From assembly GCF_030412015.1 (NCBI RefSeq), contig NZ_JASNRD010000005.1, positions 212,280 to 276,279 of the forward strand: 64,000 bases of DNA. The letters are read 5' to 3'. Below, piece by piece: positions 28,342 through 38,235 of the stretch (position 1 is the stretch's first letter; every line of letters starts with the position of its first letter). The notes under the pieces were generated by a model that was given only the letters and a program-made list of their open reading frames with translations, was not told where the DNA came from and did no database searches. The translations under genes and the position numbers were made by a program. Source of the DNA: Massilia sp. YIM B02763. Lineage in GTDB: Bacteria > Pseudomonadota > Gammaproteobacteria > Burkholderiales > Burkholderiaceae_D.

Positions 28342-29301
28342 TCAAGGTTTCGGTGCCGGCGGGGGACGCATCAAGCTCGCCAGCACCGACACCAGCAGGA
28401 TCAGCCCGACCACGCCCAGCGCGATCCCGGTCGGGATCTTGTAGATGTCCAGCAGCAGCATCTTGGCGCCGATGAAGACGAGGATGAACGCCAGTCCATA
28501 CTTCAGCAGGTGGAAACGCTGCGCCATGTCGGCCAGCAGGAAGTACATGGCGCGCAGGCCCAGGATGGCGAAGATGTTCGACGTGAACACGATGAACGGG
28601 TCGCCCGTGACGGCGAAGATGGCGGGAATCGAATCGACGGCGAAGATGACGTCGGTGACCTCCACCAGCACCAGCACGACGAACAGCGGGGTGGCGTAGC
28701 GCACGCCGTTCTTGAACGTGAAGAAGCTGTGGCCGTGGTACTCGTCCGTGATCTTCATGTGGCCGCGCATCCAGCGCAGCACGCGGTTGTTGGCCAGGTC
28801 GGGTTCCTGGTCCGAGACGATCAGCATCTGCACCCCCGTGTAGAGCAGGAACAGGCCGAAGATGTAGAGAATCCAGTGGAATTGCGCCAGCAGCAGGGCG
28901 CCCACGTAGATCAGGACCGCGCGCAGCACGATCGCGCCCAGCACGCCGTACAGCAGCACGCGCTTCTGGTACATGGCCGGGACGGCGAAGAAATTGAACA
29001 GCGTGATCCAGACGAACACGTTGTCGACCGCCAGCGATTTCTCGATCAGGTAGCCGGTCAGGTATTCGAGCGCCTTCGCCTTGGCGATGTCCGGCCCCAG
29101 CGTGCCGTCCAGGTACCACCACAGCCAGCCGCCGAACGCCAGCGCGATCGAGATCCAGACCACCGACCACATGGCCGCCTCGCGCGTGCTGACCTTGTGC
29201 TCGCCCTCGTGCTTGAGGACGAAGAAGTCGACGGCCAGCAGCAGGGCGACCAGGACCGTGAACGATAGATACAGGGTGGGCGTGCCGATGGTGTCCAGCA
29301 T
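28342..29301 (-). CDS. TerC family integral membrane protein (Alx-like)
   Basis: A 319-residue membrane protein with about nine helices, the size of the Alx subgroup of TerC. Conserved acidic membrane motifs are present: LLAVDFFVL, IEKSLAVDNVFVW and VEVTDVIFAVDSIPAIFAVT. Members are linked to manganese export, metal-loading of exported enzymes or tellurite resistance. The gene ends three bases from the convergent MFS stop codon. I looked for a yybP-ykoY (manganese) riboswitch upstream and did not see one. The start at 29301 follows a CTGGAG ribosome-binding site. Confidence 0.88.
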   Translation of the reverse strand: MLDTIGTPTLYLSFTVLVALLLAVDFFVLKHEGEHKVSTREAAMWSVVWISIALAFGGWLWWYLDGTLGPDIAKAKALEYLTGYLIEKSLAVDNVFVWITLFNFFAVPAMYQKRVLLYGVLGAIVLRAVLIYVGALLLAQFHWILYIFGLFLLYTGVQMLIVSDQEPDLANNRVLRWMRGHMKITDEYHGHSFFTFKNGVRYATPLFVVLVLVEVTDVIFAVDSIPAIFAVTGDPFIVFTSNIFAILGLRAMYFLLADMAQRFHLLKYGLAFILVFIGAKMLLLDIYKIPTGIALGVVGLILLVSVLASLMRPPPAPKP

Positions 29302-29481
29302 GGGGTTCTCCAGGGGATGCACTCGGTAGCGGCCGTCTGGCGCGCGTGGTTGCGTCGATTCTAGACCGGTATGGATGCGTTGCGGCGCGCGATCGGCTCT
29401 GCAGGGCCGCGCGCCGCATGGCATCATGCCGGCAAGCCTGCGCATCGCCATCCCGGCCATGCGCGCAACCGGAATCCGCCC

Positions 29482-30621
29482 ATGAAACGACCTGGTTTTT
29501 CCCTGCCTGCCGTGGCGATGCTGGCGATGGCCGCCTCCGCCGGTGCCGCGCCGGTCGCGCTGACGGCGCCGGGAACGACGACGCATGTCCACCAGATCGC
29601 CGTGATGGCCGACGGCAAGTTGTGTATCGTCGGCAAGACCATGGGAACGCAGCCCGGCGAGGGCAGCCGGGGTACGCTGCTCGTGTTCGACGTTGCCGCC
29701 AACCGGGTTGCATGGGAGCGCCGGATCGAGGCGCCGCCCGGCTACCGCGACCTGGACTTCGCCGCGTGCCAGGGAGACGGCCATGCCGTGCATGTCGGCG
29801 CCGAAGCCACGCCGGCCGGGAAGGGCAGCACGAAACACGTCGTTGCCTGGGCCTACCGTTTCGACGCCGACGGCAAGCTGGCGGCGTCGAGGGAACTGGA
29901 CACGGGCGTGCCGTATGCATTCGTCTATGCGGTCGACGCCGACGCCGGCGGCATGACCGTCGCCGGCTCGGCCACCGACGTCAAGGACCGCGTGGCGTCG
30001 AACGGCATCTTCTTCGCCCACCTCGATCCCGCGCTCCGCGACGCGTCGATCGCGAAACTGGCGAACGGGGCCTTCGGCCGGGGATCGGCCGCAAGGCTGT
30101 CGGGCAATACCCTGTATATCGCCGGCAATTTTGAACCGGCGTCCGATGCCGCCATGCGCGAGGCCGACGATTATGCGGTCTCGAAGATCGTCGGCGGCAA
30201 GTACCGCTTCAGCGTGCGGCCCATGCCGATCAGGTCCGACCGCATTGCCCGCACCGTCTCGGCCGCGAACGAACTGGTGTCGATGGGCGATCAGGAGGGA
30301 AGCACGCGCCTGGTCGTCATCGGCGCCGACGGCAAGCCGCGCGAGAACCTGCAGGTGAAAGGGCCGTTCTGCCGGACCCGCACGATCGCCGCCAGCGCCG
30401 ATACCGTGTACGCCATCCGCACCGAATGCAAGGCGAACGGGACGCCCGCCGTGCTCACGGCCATCGACCGCAAGACGGGAGCGGAACTGGTGGTCAGCGG
30501 CATCACGGGGGAGCCGGGCTACCTGTTCGCGCTGCCGTCCGCTGTGGTGGTGATCTCGTGGAAGAGCGATCGCACGCTGCTGCTGCAGACGGTGCCGAAG
30601 GGCGGGGATCCGGACGCGTGA
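29482..30621 (+). CDS. Secreted protein of unknown function (beta-propeller-like)
   Basis: A 379-residue protein with a clear signal peptide (MKRPGFSLPAVAMLAMAASA, cleavage near AGAAP), so periplasmic or extracellular. The body has repeating beta-strand patterns such as HVHQIAVMADGKLCIVGKT, GSRGTLLVFDVAANRVAW and VVNISG-like turns, suggesting a propeller fold of WD/quinoprotein type, but no named family is recognised. It stands between TerC (divergent) and the tRNA array, apparently as a single gene. The only ribosome-binding site is a weak GGAA ten bases upstream. Function is not proposed. Confidence 0.65.
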   Translation: MKRPGFSLPAVAMLAMAASAGAAPVALTAPGTTTHVHQIAVMADGKLCIVGKTMGTQPGEGSRGTLLVFDVAANRVAWERRIEAPPGYRDLDFAACQGDGHAVHVGAEATPAGKGSTKHVVAWAYRFDADGKLAASRELDTGVPYAFVYAVDADAGGMTVAGSATDVKDRVASNGIFFAHLDPALRDASIAKLANGAFGRGSAARLSGNTLYIAGNFEPASDAAMREADDYAVSKIVGGKYRFSVRPMPIRSDRIARTVSAANELVSMGDQEGSTRLVVIGADGKPRENLQVKGPFCRTRTIAASADTVYAIRTECKANGTPAVLTAIDRKTGAELVVSGITGEPGYLFALPSAVVVISWKSDRTLLLQTVPKGGDPDA

Positions 30622-30654
30622 CGGCGCGGGAAGCGCGCCCGCCAGGAGAAAGGA

Positions 30655-30687
30655 CAACAAAAAAGCCCGGACATGTGTCCGGGCTTT
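30655..30687 (-). terminator. Terminator of the tRNA-Pro array
   Basis: AAAGCCCGGAC (30662-30672) and GTCCGGGCTTT (30677-30687) close a four-base loop. Read on the minus strand the hairpin is followed by TTTTTT and a further T-rich stretch. It lies 14 bases beyond the CCA end of the last tRNA. Confidence 0.85.
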
Positions 30688-30700
30688 CCGTGGAATTCTG

Positions 30701-30777
30701 TGGTCGGGGTGAGAGGATTCGAACCTCCGGCCTCTACGTCCCGAACGTAGCGCTCTACCGGGCTAAGCTACACCCCG
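30701..30777 (-). tRNA. tRNA-Pro (anticodon CGG), copy nearest the terminator
   Basis: 77 nt with encoded CCA. Acceptor CGGGGTG pairs with CACCCCG, the anticodon stem CTACG/CGTAG encloses TTCGGGA with anticodon CGG, and the T loop is TTCGAAT. It reads the CCG proline codon, abundant in this high-GC genome. It is identical to the three other copies and is last in the transcript. Confidence 0.96.
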
Positions 30778-30861
30778 ACGGTAGTAATGCTTTGAAGCAG
30801 CTGCAAGACCCGGGGAAGTGTCGCTTTCGATGCTGCAAACAAGAAAAAACAAGAAACTGAG

Positions 30862-30938
30862 TGGTCGGGGTGAGAGGATTCGAACCTCCGGCCTCTACGT
30901 CCCGAACGTAGCGCTCTACCGGGCTAAGCTACACCCCG
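30862..30938 (-). tRNA. tRNA-Pro (anticodon CGG), third transcribed copy
   Basis: Identical in all 77 bases to the copy at 30701, including encoded CCA (complement of TGG at 30862-30864) and anticodon CGG. Confidence 0.96.
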
Positions 30939-31022
30939 ACGGTAGTAATGCTTTGAAGCAGCTGCAAGACCCGGGGAAGTGTCGCTTTCGATGCTGCAAA
31001 CAAGAAAAAACAAGAAACTGAG

Positions 31023-31099
31023 TGGTCGGGGTGAGAGGATTCGAACCTCCGGCCTCTACGTCCCGAACGTAGCGCTCTACCGGGCTAAGCTACACCCCG
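31023..31099 (-). tRNA. tRNA-Pro (anticodon CGG), second transcribed copy
   Basis: Identical to the neighbouring copies, with CCA encoded at 31023-31025 on the minus strand and the same 84-bp spacer on both sides. Confidence 0.96.
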
Positions 31100-31183
31100 A
31101 CGGTAGTAATGCTTTGAAGCAGCTGCAAGACCCGGGGAAGTGTCGCTTTCGATGCTGCAAACAAGAAAAAACAAGAAACTGAG

Positions 31184-31260
31184 TGGTCGGGGTGAGAGGA
31201 TTCGAACCTCCGGCCTCTACGTCCCGAACGTAGCGCTCTACCGGGCTAAGCTACACCCCG
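31184..31260 (-). tRNA. tRNA-Pro (anticodon CGG), first transcribed copy
   Basis: Identical to the other three copies. It is the promoter-proximal gene of the array; its upstream flank differs from the repeated spacer, marking the edge of the duplication. Confidence 0.96.
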
Positions 31261-31312
31261 ACTGTTCGAGAGATCGTTACCGAAATCTCGGGAAGGCATT
31301 ACTATAGTTGCC

Positions 31313-32302
31313 TCAATGGTTCCTGTCAACAGCGAAGCTGCAGAGCTGGAGCAGGGCCTGCTTGTACTCGGTGTCCGGCAGGTCGGCGATCGATGCGGCG
31401 GCGCGGCGCGCGGCGGCTTCGGCCTCGCGGCGCGTGAAGTCCAGGGCGCCGCTGGAGGTGACGGCGGCCAGCACGGCGTCGAAATGGGTCTCGTCGCCTT
31501 GCTCGATGCAGCTGCGGATCAGTTCGCGCTGTTCGGACGAGCCGTTTTCCATCACATAGATCAGGGGCAGCGTCGGCTTGCCTTCGCGCAGGTCGTCGCC
31601 CACGTTCTTGCCGATCTCGGCGGCGTCGCCGGCATAGTCGAGCACGTCGTCGATGAGCTGGAACGCGGTGCCCAGAGAGCGGCCGTATTCGCCGGCCGCT
31701 TCGATCCGGGCGTCGTCGGCGCCGGCGACCAGGGCGCCCAGCTGGGCCGCCGCCTCGAACAGCTTGGCCGTCTTCGAGCGGATCACGCGCAGATAGCTTT
31801 CCTGGGTCACGTCCGGGTCGTGCATGTTGAGCAGCTGCAGCACCTCGCCCTCGGCGATGACCGTGGTGGCGCGCGACAGGATCTGCATCACCCGCATGTC
31901 GTTCAGGCTGGTCATCATCTCGAACGAGCGCGAGTACAGGTAGTCGCCCACCAGCACCGAGGCCGCGTTGCCGAACATGGCATTCGCGGTCTGGCGGCCG
32001 CGCCGCATCGACGATTCGTCGACGACGTCGTCGTGCAGCAGCGTGGCCGTGTGGATGAATTCGACCACGGCCGCCAGTTCGTGGTGGCCCGCGCCCTTGT
32101 AGCCGTAGGCGTTCGCCAGCAGCAGCACCAGCACCGGACGGATCCGCTTGCCGCCGGCGCTGATGATGTATTCGGCGATCTGGTTCACCAGCGCGACTTC
32201 GGATTGCAGGCGCTGGCGGATCACCGTGTTCACGGCCTCCATGTCGGCTGCGATCGTGCGGGTGAGGGGATTCTGTTGTGCGTTGTGGGTGGCGGCGGAC
32301 AA
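31313..32302 (-). CDS. ispB: Octaprenyl diphosphate synthase
   Basis: A 329-residue trans-prenyltransferase that extends farnesyl diphosphate with isopentenyl diphosphate to the C40 side chain of ubiquinone. The two aspartate-rich motifs are complete: Asp91-Asp92-x-x-Asp95 in LLHDDVVDES and Asp218-Asp219-x-x-Asp222 in LIDDVLDYAGD. The substrate-binding GGKRIRPVLVLL is near residue 50. It is divergent from rplU-rpmA-obgE, the usual arrangement in beta- and gammaproteobacteria. Confidence 0.95.
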   Translation of the reverse strand: MSAATHNAQQNPLTRTIAADMEAVNTVIRQRLQSEVALVNQIAEYIISAGGKRIRPVLVLLLANAYGYKGAGHHELAAVVEFIHTATLLHDDVVDESSMRRGRQTANAMFGNAASVLVGDYLYSRSFEMMTSLNDMRVMQILSRATTVIAEGEVLQLLNMHDPDVTQESYLRVIRSKTAKLFEAAAQLGALVAGADDARIEAAGEYGRSLGTAFQLIDDVLDYAGDAAEIGKNVGDDLREGKPTLPLIYVMENGSSEQRELIRSCIEQGDETHFDAVLAAVTSSGALDFTRREAEAAARRAAASIADLPDTEYKQALLQLCSFAVDRNH

Positions 32303-32449
32303 GGCGGACCTGCTTGACGTTGGATGCGGATGGATTTTGTTGAGTCGTGATTATACGACATGCAAGCAGAAGCCGTCCCACCGACTTTCCTGGGGCCGCG
32401 AGGGCGGTCCAGGGCATTCCCGGGACAGCGTGCGACAGGCACAAGGGTT

Positions 32450-32478
32450 TTGACGCAGCGCGCCAATTTATGTATAAT
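32450..32478 (+). promoter_or_regulatory. Sigma-70 promoter of rplU
   Basis: TTGACG (32450-32455) and TATAAT (32473-32478) are separated by 17 bp, one mismatch from the full consensus. Transcription should begin near 32485, giving a leader of about 70 bases before rplU. Confidence 0.85.
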
Positions 32479-32557
32479 CGTCTGTTCCCCGAACCCCTGG
32501 CTGTCCACTTCGCCCGATTCGCGGGAATATTTATTAACAATTAATGAGGTTTCAATC

Positions 32558-32869
32558 ATGTACGCGGTCATAAAAACCGGTGGCAAGCAATACAAAGTTG
32601 TCGCTGGCGAAAAACTCAAAGTAGAACAGATACCGGCAGACATTGGTTCCGAACTCACTATCGATCAGGTTCTCGCCGTCGGCGAGGGCGAGAGCATCAA
32701 GTTTGGTGCTCCGCTGGTGGAAGGTGCTTCGGTTCGCGTGACTGTTGTGTCGCACGGTCGTCACGACAAAGTGCGTATCTTCAAGATGCGTCGTCGTAAG
32801 CACTACCAGAAGCGTCAAGGCCATCGCCAGAACTACACCGAAATCCAAGTGGTTGCGATCAACGGCTAA
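32558..32869 (+). CDS. rplU: 50S ribosomal protein L21
   Basis: 103 residues, the usual length. It starts [20 protein letters not shown] and contains the rRNA-binding basic stretch [21 protein letters not shown] strong TTGACG/TATAAT promoter lies about 80 bases upstream, and TTAATGAGGT supplies the ribosome-binding site. It is followed by rpmA. Longer in-frame starts upstream would overlap the promoter and are rejected. Confidence 0.97.
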   Translation: MYAVIKTGGKQYKVVAGEKLKVEQIPADIGSELTIDQVLAVGEGESIKFGAPLVEGASVRVTVVSHGRHDKVRIFKMRRRKHYQKRQGHRQNYTEIQVVAING

Positions 32870-32911
32870 TTGCCGCGCGTCCCTCTTCAGTCATAACAAG
32901 GAGCATTTGAA

Positions 32912-34431
<1,520 letters not shown>

Positions 34432-34439
34432 TGGCGCGT

Positions 34440-34543
34440 CGAAAAACCTACTGCGCGTTGCATTGTCGGCCTGCGATGCTCGCTGTACGTCCGTACAGCT
34501 GCGCTTCTCGGCCAACACTGCGGCCGCTCGCTACGGTTTTTCG
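34440..34543. repeat. Dispersed palindromic element, copy A
   Basis: A 104-bp imperfect palindrome with outer arms CGAAAAACC and GGTTTTTCG and a central GCTGTACG-TC-CGTACAGC. It shares most of its sequence with the element at 49812-49919, and differences in one arm are matched in the other. It fills the gap between obgE and the next gene and could act as a processing or termination hairpin. Confidence 0.75.
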
Positions 34544-34552
34544 AGGCTCCCG

Positions 34553-34960
34553 ATGAAGAGTCCCGCCACCCGCTACCGCCTGCGCAGCCAGCTGCTGCAG
34601 GCGACGGCCACCGTCAGCTCGCTGGCCGCGCTGTCGGCGCTGCTCGATCCGGACCGGATCGCGGAGCGGTTCGGACTGTTCCTCGTCGGCGTGAACGGCT
34701 ACAGCCAGTTCTACGCCATCTATGTCGGAGTGCGCCTCGCCACCGCGGTGCTCGCTCTGCTGGCTGCGAGGCGGGGCGACCAGCCCATCCTCGGCGACCT
34801 CACCGCACTGTTCATCCTGGCGCAGCCGCTCGGCCGCTTCGCCGCAGCCTTTGCCATCGGCCTGCCCCAGGGCGTATTGTTAGCCATCTGCGGGATCGAA
34901 TTGCTGGTCGGCCTGGCGCTGCTGGCGCTGCGCCCGCCGGGGCGCCCGCTCCTGCAATGA
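34553..34960 (+). CDS. Small four-helix membrane protein (DUF4345-like)
   Basis: A 135-residue protein with about four hydrophobic helices and a basic N-terminus ([16 protein letters not shown]). The ordering of [40 protein letters not shown] and [17 protein letters not shown] resembles the DUF4345 family of small inner-membrane proteins, but I hold this loosely. It ends seven bases before proB, so the two are probably co-transcribed. The upstream 110 bases are the palindromic repeat, so the first ATG outside it (34553) is taken as the start; no strong ribosome-binding site is visible. Confidence 0.6.
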   Translation: MKSPATRYRLRSQLLQATATVSSLAALSALLDPDRIAERFGLFLVGVNGYSQFYAIYVGVRLATAVLALLAARRGDQPILGDLTALFILAQPLGRFAAAFAIGLPQGVLLAICGIELLVGLALLALRPPGRPLLQ

Positions 34961-34967
34961 TTTCGCC

Positions 34968-36110
34968 ATGACCGCACACGCCGACACCGCCATCCATTCC
35001 ATCCTCCAGCAAGCCTGCCGCATCATCGTCAAGGTCGGCTCTTCCCTCGTCACGGACGAAGGCCGCGGCCTCGACCATGCCGCCATCGCGAAATGGGCCG
35101 CCCAGATCGCCGCCCTGCGCAAGCTGGGCAAGGAAGTCGTGCTGGTGTCGTCCGGCGCCATCGCCGAAGGCATGCTGCGCCTGGGCTTCACCCAGCGCCC
35201 GACCGACATCCACGAACTGCAGGCCTGCGCCGCCTGCGGCCAGATGGGCCTGGCGCAGATCTACGAAACGAGCTTCGCCACCCACGGCATCCGCACCGCC
35301 CAGGTGCTGCTGACCCACGCCGACCTGGCCGACCGCGAACGCTACCTGAACGCGCGCTCGACGCTCACCACGCTGCTGCGCCTGGACGTCGTCCCGATCA
35401 TCAACGAGAACGACACGGTCGTCACCGACGAGATCAAGTTCGGCGACAACGACACGCTGGGCGCCCTGGTCGCCAACCTGATCGAAGCCGACGCCCTGGT
35501 CATCTTGACTGATCAAAAAGGCCTGTATTCGGCCGACCCGCGCAAGGACCCAACAGCGACGCTGATTCGCCAGGCCCAGGCCGGCGACGCCGCGCTGGAA
35601 GCCATGGCCGGCGGCGCCGGCAGCAGCATCGGGCGCGGCGGCATGCTCACCAAGGTGCTGGCCGCCAAGCGCGCGGCACGCTCCGGCGCGCACACTGCGA
35701 TCGCCTGGGGCCGCGAGGACGAGGTACTAGTGCGCATGGCGCAGGGAGAAGCGATCGGCACCCAGCTGCTGGCCGCCACCGCGCGCCTGACGGCGCGCCG
35801 CCAGTGGATGCACGACCACCTGCACACGGCCGGCGAGCTCGTGCTCGACGCCGGCGCCGTGCACAAGCTGCAGCACGAGGGCAAGTCGCTGCTGCCGATC
35901 GGTGTCGTCACGGTCGGCGGCGAATTCGGCCGCGGCGCCCTGGTCGCCTGCCTCACCGAGGATGGCCGCGAGATCGCGCGCGGCCTGGCCAATTACTCCA
36001 GCAGCGAGACCCGGCGCATCATGCGCCACGCCTCCAGCGAGATCGAGGGCATCCTCGGCTACGTCGAGGCGCCCGAACTGGTACACCGGGACAACCTCGT
36101 CCTGCTGTGA
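34968..36110 (+). CDS. proB: Glutamate 5-kinase
   Basis: A 380-residue enzyme that phosphorylates glutamate in the first step of proline synthesis. The amino-acid-kinase domain shows [14 protein letters not shown] near residue 17, [25 protein letters not shown] and [17 protein letters not shown]-terminal PUA domain follows from about residue 280 ([33 protein letters not shown]). It lies downstream of obgE as in many betaproteobacteria. proA is not adjacent. Confidence 0.96.
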   Translation: MTAHADTAIHSILQQACRIIVKVGSSLVTDEGRGLDHAAIAKWAAQIAALRKLGKEVVLVSSGAIAEGMLRLGFTQRPTDIHELQACAACGQMGLAQIYETSFATHGIRTAQVLLTHADLADRERYLNARSTLTTLLRLDVVPIINENDTVVTDEIKFGDNDTLGALVANLIEADALVILTDQKGLYSADPRKDPTATLIRQAQAGDAALEAMAGGAGSSIGRGGMLTKVLAAKRAARSGAHTAIAWGREDEVLVRMAQGEAIGTQLLAATARLTARRQWMHDHLHTAGELVLDAGAVHKLQHEGKSLLPIGVVTVGGEFGRGALVACLTEDGREIARGLANYSSSETRRIMRHASSEIEGILGYVEAPELVHRDNLVLL

Positions 36111-36781
36111 CGGGCCGGCCGGCCCCGCCATCCGCAGCGGCGGGGAGGCCGGCGCTTGCTCGTCCTCGACAAGCCGTCCACCATGGACCGCCGTATGGCG
36201 GCCGCGCGGCAATGCTCCGATGTTTTCCAGTATCGCCATTTTCGGTTCCGATAATCGTTGCCGTGGTCCGATCCCGAATGATCGCGGTCCCGGACGAAGC
36301 GTTCGATGCAGCGGGTGTCGGGCATCTTCACGATCATTACTGCGCTAATTCCATGCCCGATCTTTCTCTGCTCGGTAAATGAGCTCGGCTGCTTTTTGCC
36401 CCCCCAGCAAGTCTCTGCGCGGGCATCAATGGAAGAATCCGGCGATGGTAATAAAAATTCTTTAGAATCAATGGATTAGAATTATTTTCGCGAAGGATGA
36501 TCGCTTGCCTTATGAAATCCGCTTATCAGAAATCAAGTCGTGAAAATACACGAATTCTCACCGAATGCGAAGGCGGCTACACTGATCCATCACGATATTC
36601 CGGGTTTCGGTTGACGATCGGATGAAGCGAAGTTTTGTATTGCCAATGTCGATGCTGAACTACAAATGGGTGCAATTGCAAATTAAAAATCGAAATTCCT
36701 CACATAATTGAGTATTATTGCCTGCGTATAATTATTTGATATTGAACATTCGCTTGTCAGCCAGGAGAGGGGAGCCATCCC
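36111..36781. other. AT-rich intergenic region (671 bp)
   Basis: No credible gene on either strand. The first 45 bases hold a GC-rich inverted repeat (about 36114-36153) without a T-run. From about 36200 the sequence turns markedly AT-rich compared with the rest of the window, with many A/T runs, up to the start of the arabinose-lipid operon. That composition is typical of DNA bound by H-NS-like proteins or of an insertion boundary. No integrase, tRNA or direct repeats are seen. Confidence 0.6.
36727..36732 (+). promoter_or_regulatory. Probable -10 element of the arabinose-lipid operon
   Basis: A perfect TATAAT within GCGTATAATTATT, about 50 bases before the GTG start at 36782. The region 17 bp upstream (ATAATT) is a poor -35, so the promoter is likely weak or activator-dependent. 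Confidence 0.4.
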
Positions 36782-38235
36782 GTGTCTCGGCAGGAATCAA
36801 TCTTGAATACCGCTCCCCTGATCGTCGACCTCGACGGCACCTTGATTCATACCGATATGCTGCACGAGTCCGCCTTGCGCGTGACGCGCGACCGCCCGTT
36901 CGACGTCCTGCGTATTCCCCTGTGGCTGATGCGGGGGAAGGCGGTGCTGAAGGACGAGCTCGCAAGCCGCAGCCGCCTCGATGCGGCGCTGTTGCCGTAT
37001 AACGACAAGCTGCTGGACTGGTTGAAGGAAGAGCGAGCCAACGGCCGCCGCATCGTGCTGTGCACGGCGTCCGACCGCACGATCGCCGAGGCCGTGGCCG
37101 AGCACCTGGGCGTGTTCGACGAAGTGCTGGCCAGCGACGGCATCGTCAACCTGGCCGGCGAGCACAAGGCCGAGGCGCTCGAACGCCAGTACGGCCACGG
37201 CGGCTTCGACTACGTCGGCAATTCCAGCGCGGACCTGAAGGTATGGCGCCGCGCGCGCAAGGCCGTGGTCGTCAACGGCGCCCGCGGACTGGCGGGCAAG
37301 GCGGCCGCGCTGTGCGGCGTCGAGCGCGAATTCCCGGCACGCCGCAGCAGCGTCGCCGCCTGGCGCAAGGTGCTGCGCGTGCACCAGTGGATGAAGAACC
37401 TGTTGCTGTTCATGCCGCTGCTGGCGGCACACCAGGTGGCCGACATCGACGGCTGGCTGACGCTCGTGCTGGCGTTCATCTCGTTCAGCCTGTGCGCATC
37501 GACCGTGTACATCGCCAACGACCTGCTCGACCTGGAGAGCGACCGGGCCCATCCGCGCAAGCGCTTGCGGCCGTTCGCCTCCGGTACGGTGCCGGCCTGG
37601 CAGGGTGTGCTGCTGGCGCCGCTGCTGCTGTGCGCCAGCCTGGGACTGGGCGCCATGGTCGGCGGCAGCTTCCTGCCTGGCTGCTGTCCTATTTCGGGCT
37701 GACCTGCGTCTATTCCTGGGGATTGAAGCGGGTGATCCTGCTCGACTGCATCACGCTGGCGATGCTGTACACGCTGCGCATCACGGCCGGCGCGGCCGCG
37801 TTGTCGATGCCCCTGTCGTTCTGGCTGCTGGCGTTCTCCGTGTTCCTGTTCCTGTCGCTGGCATTCGTCAAGCGCTATGCCGAGCTGCACAGCCAGGCGC
37901 TGTCCGGCAACGGCAAGGTGCATGGCCGCGGCTACTACACGAGCGACGAGCCCCTGATGCTGAATTTGGGGGTTACGGCCGGCTATGCGTCGGCGGTCGT
38001 GCTCGCCATGTACCTGAACACCGACAACGTCCTGATGCTGTACCGCTGGCCGGAGGCCGTGTGGGGCGCCGTTCCCGTGCTGCTGTTCTGGATCAGCTGG
38101 ATCTGGATGCAGGCGCACCGCGGCCACATGCACGACGATCCCGTCGTCTTCGCCGTCAAGGACCGCGCCAGCCAGCTGGCCGGCCTCGCGTTCGGCGCCG
38201 TGATGCTGGTCGGTGCGCTCGGGTGGCCATGGTAA
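36782..38235 (+). pseudogene. HAD-UbiA fusion, polyprenyl-phosphate phosphoribosyltransferase-like, frameshifted
   Basis: As sequenced this gene is broken. The first frame runs from GTG 36782 (AGGAGAGGGGAG seven bases upstream) to a stop at 37702 after 306 residues. The same protein continues in the next frame from about 37678 to 38235 (AWLLSYFGLTCVYSWGLKR onwards). A one-base loss near 37676 accounts for it; repaired, the product is about 484 residues. Residues 1-200 are a HAD-type phosphatase domain (VDLDGTLIHTDM, Asp16/Asp18). The rest is a multi-span UbiA domain with NDLLDLESDRAHPRKRLRPF, the motif of DPPR synthases that join PRPP to polyprenyl phosphate. The HAD part could remove the 5'-phosphate. 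The fault could be a real mutation, a sequencing error or, less likely, programmed frameshifting. Confidence 0.8.

Larger units (their letters stand above)
30701..31260 (-). repeat. Tandem array of four tRNA-Pro units, 161-bp period
   Basis: The tRNA-Pro gene plus an 84-bp spacer is repeated exactly at a 161-bp period (tRNA ends at 30701, 30862, 31023 and 31184). The three internal spacers read identically, so the array arose by recent unequal duplication or is kept uniform by gene conversion. The 30622-30700 flank holds the terminator; 31261-31312 is a short AT-richer lead. Confidence 0.95.

Noticed and set aside
29302..29481. Manganese riboswitch (yybP-ykoY) upstream of the TerC/Alx gene
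   Set aside because: The conserved motif and pairing of that riboswitch could not be found in the 180 bases upstream.
30818..31182. Repeated short ORFs reading GERIRTSGLYVPNVALYRAK
   Set aside because: They are translations of the complement of the tRNA-Pro genes and their spacer, a known false-protein pattern.
30701..31260. CRISPR-like regular repeats
   Set aside because: The 161-bp period and identical spacers come from tandem tRNA genes; CRISPR spacers would differ and be 30-40 bp.
32360..32557. N-terminally extended rplU
   Set aside because: The extension would be translated from DNA containing the TTGACG/TATAAT promoter; L21 is 103 residues in relatives.
36059..36337. A 92-residue minus-strand ORF after proB
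   Set aside because: It overlaps the end of proB, is Arg-rich without hydrophobic core, and has no ribosome-binding site.
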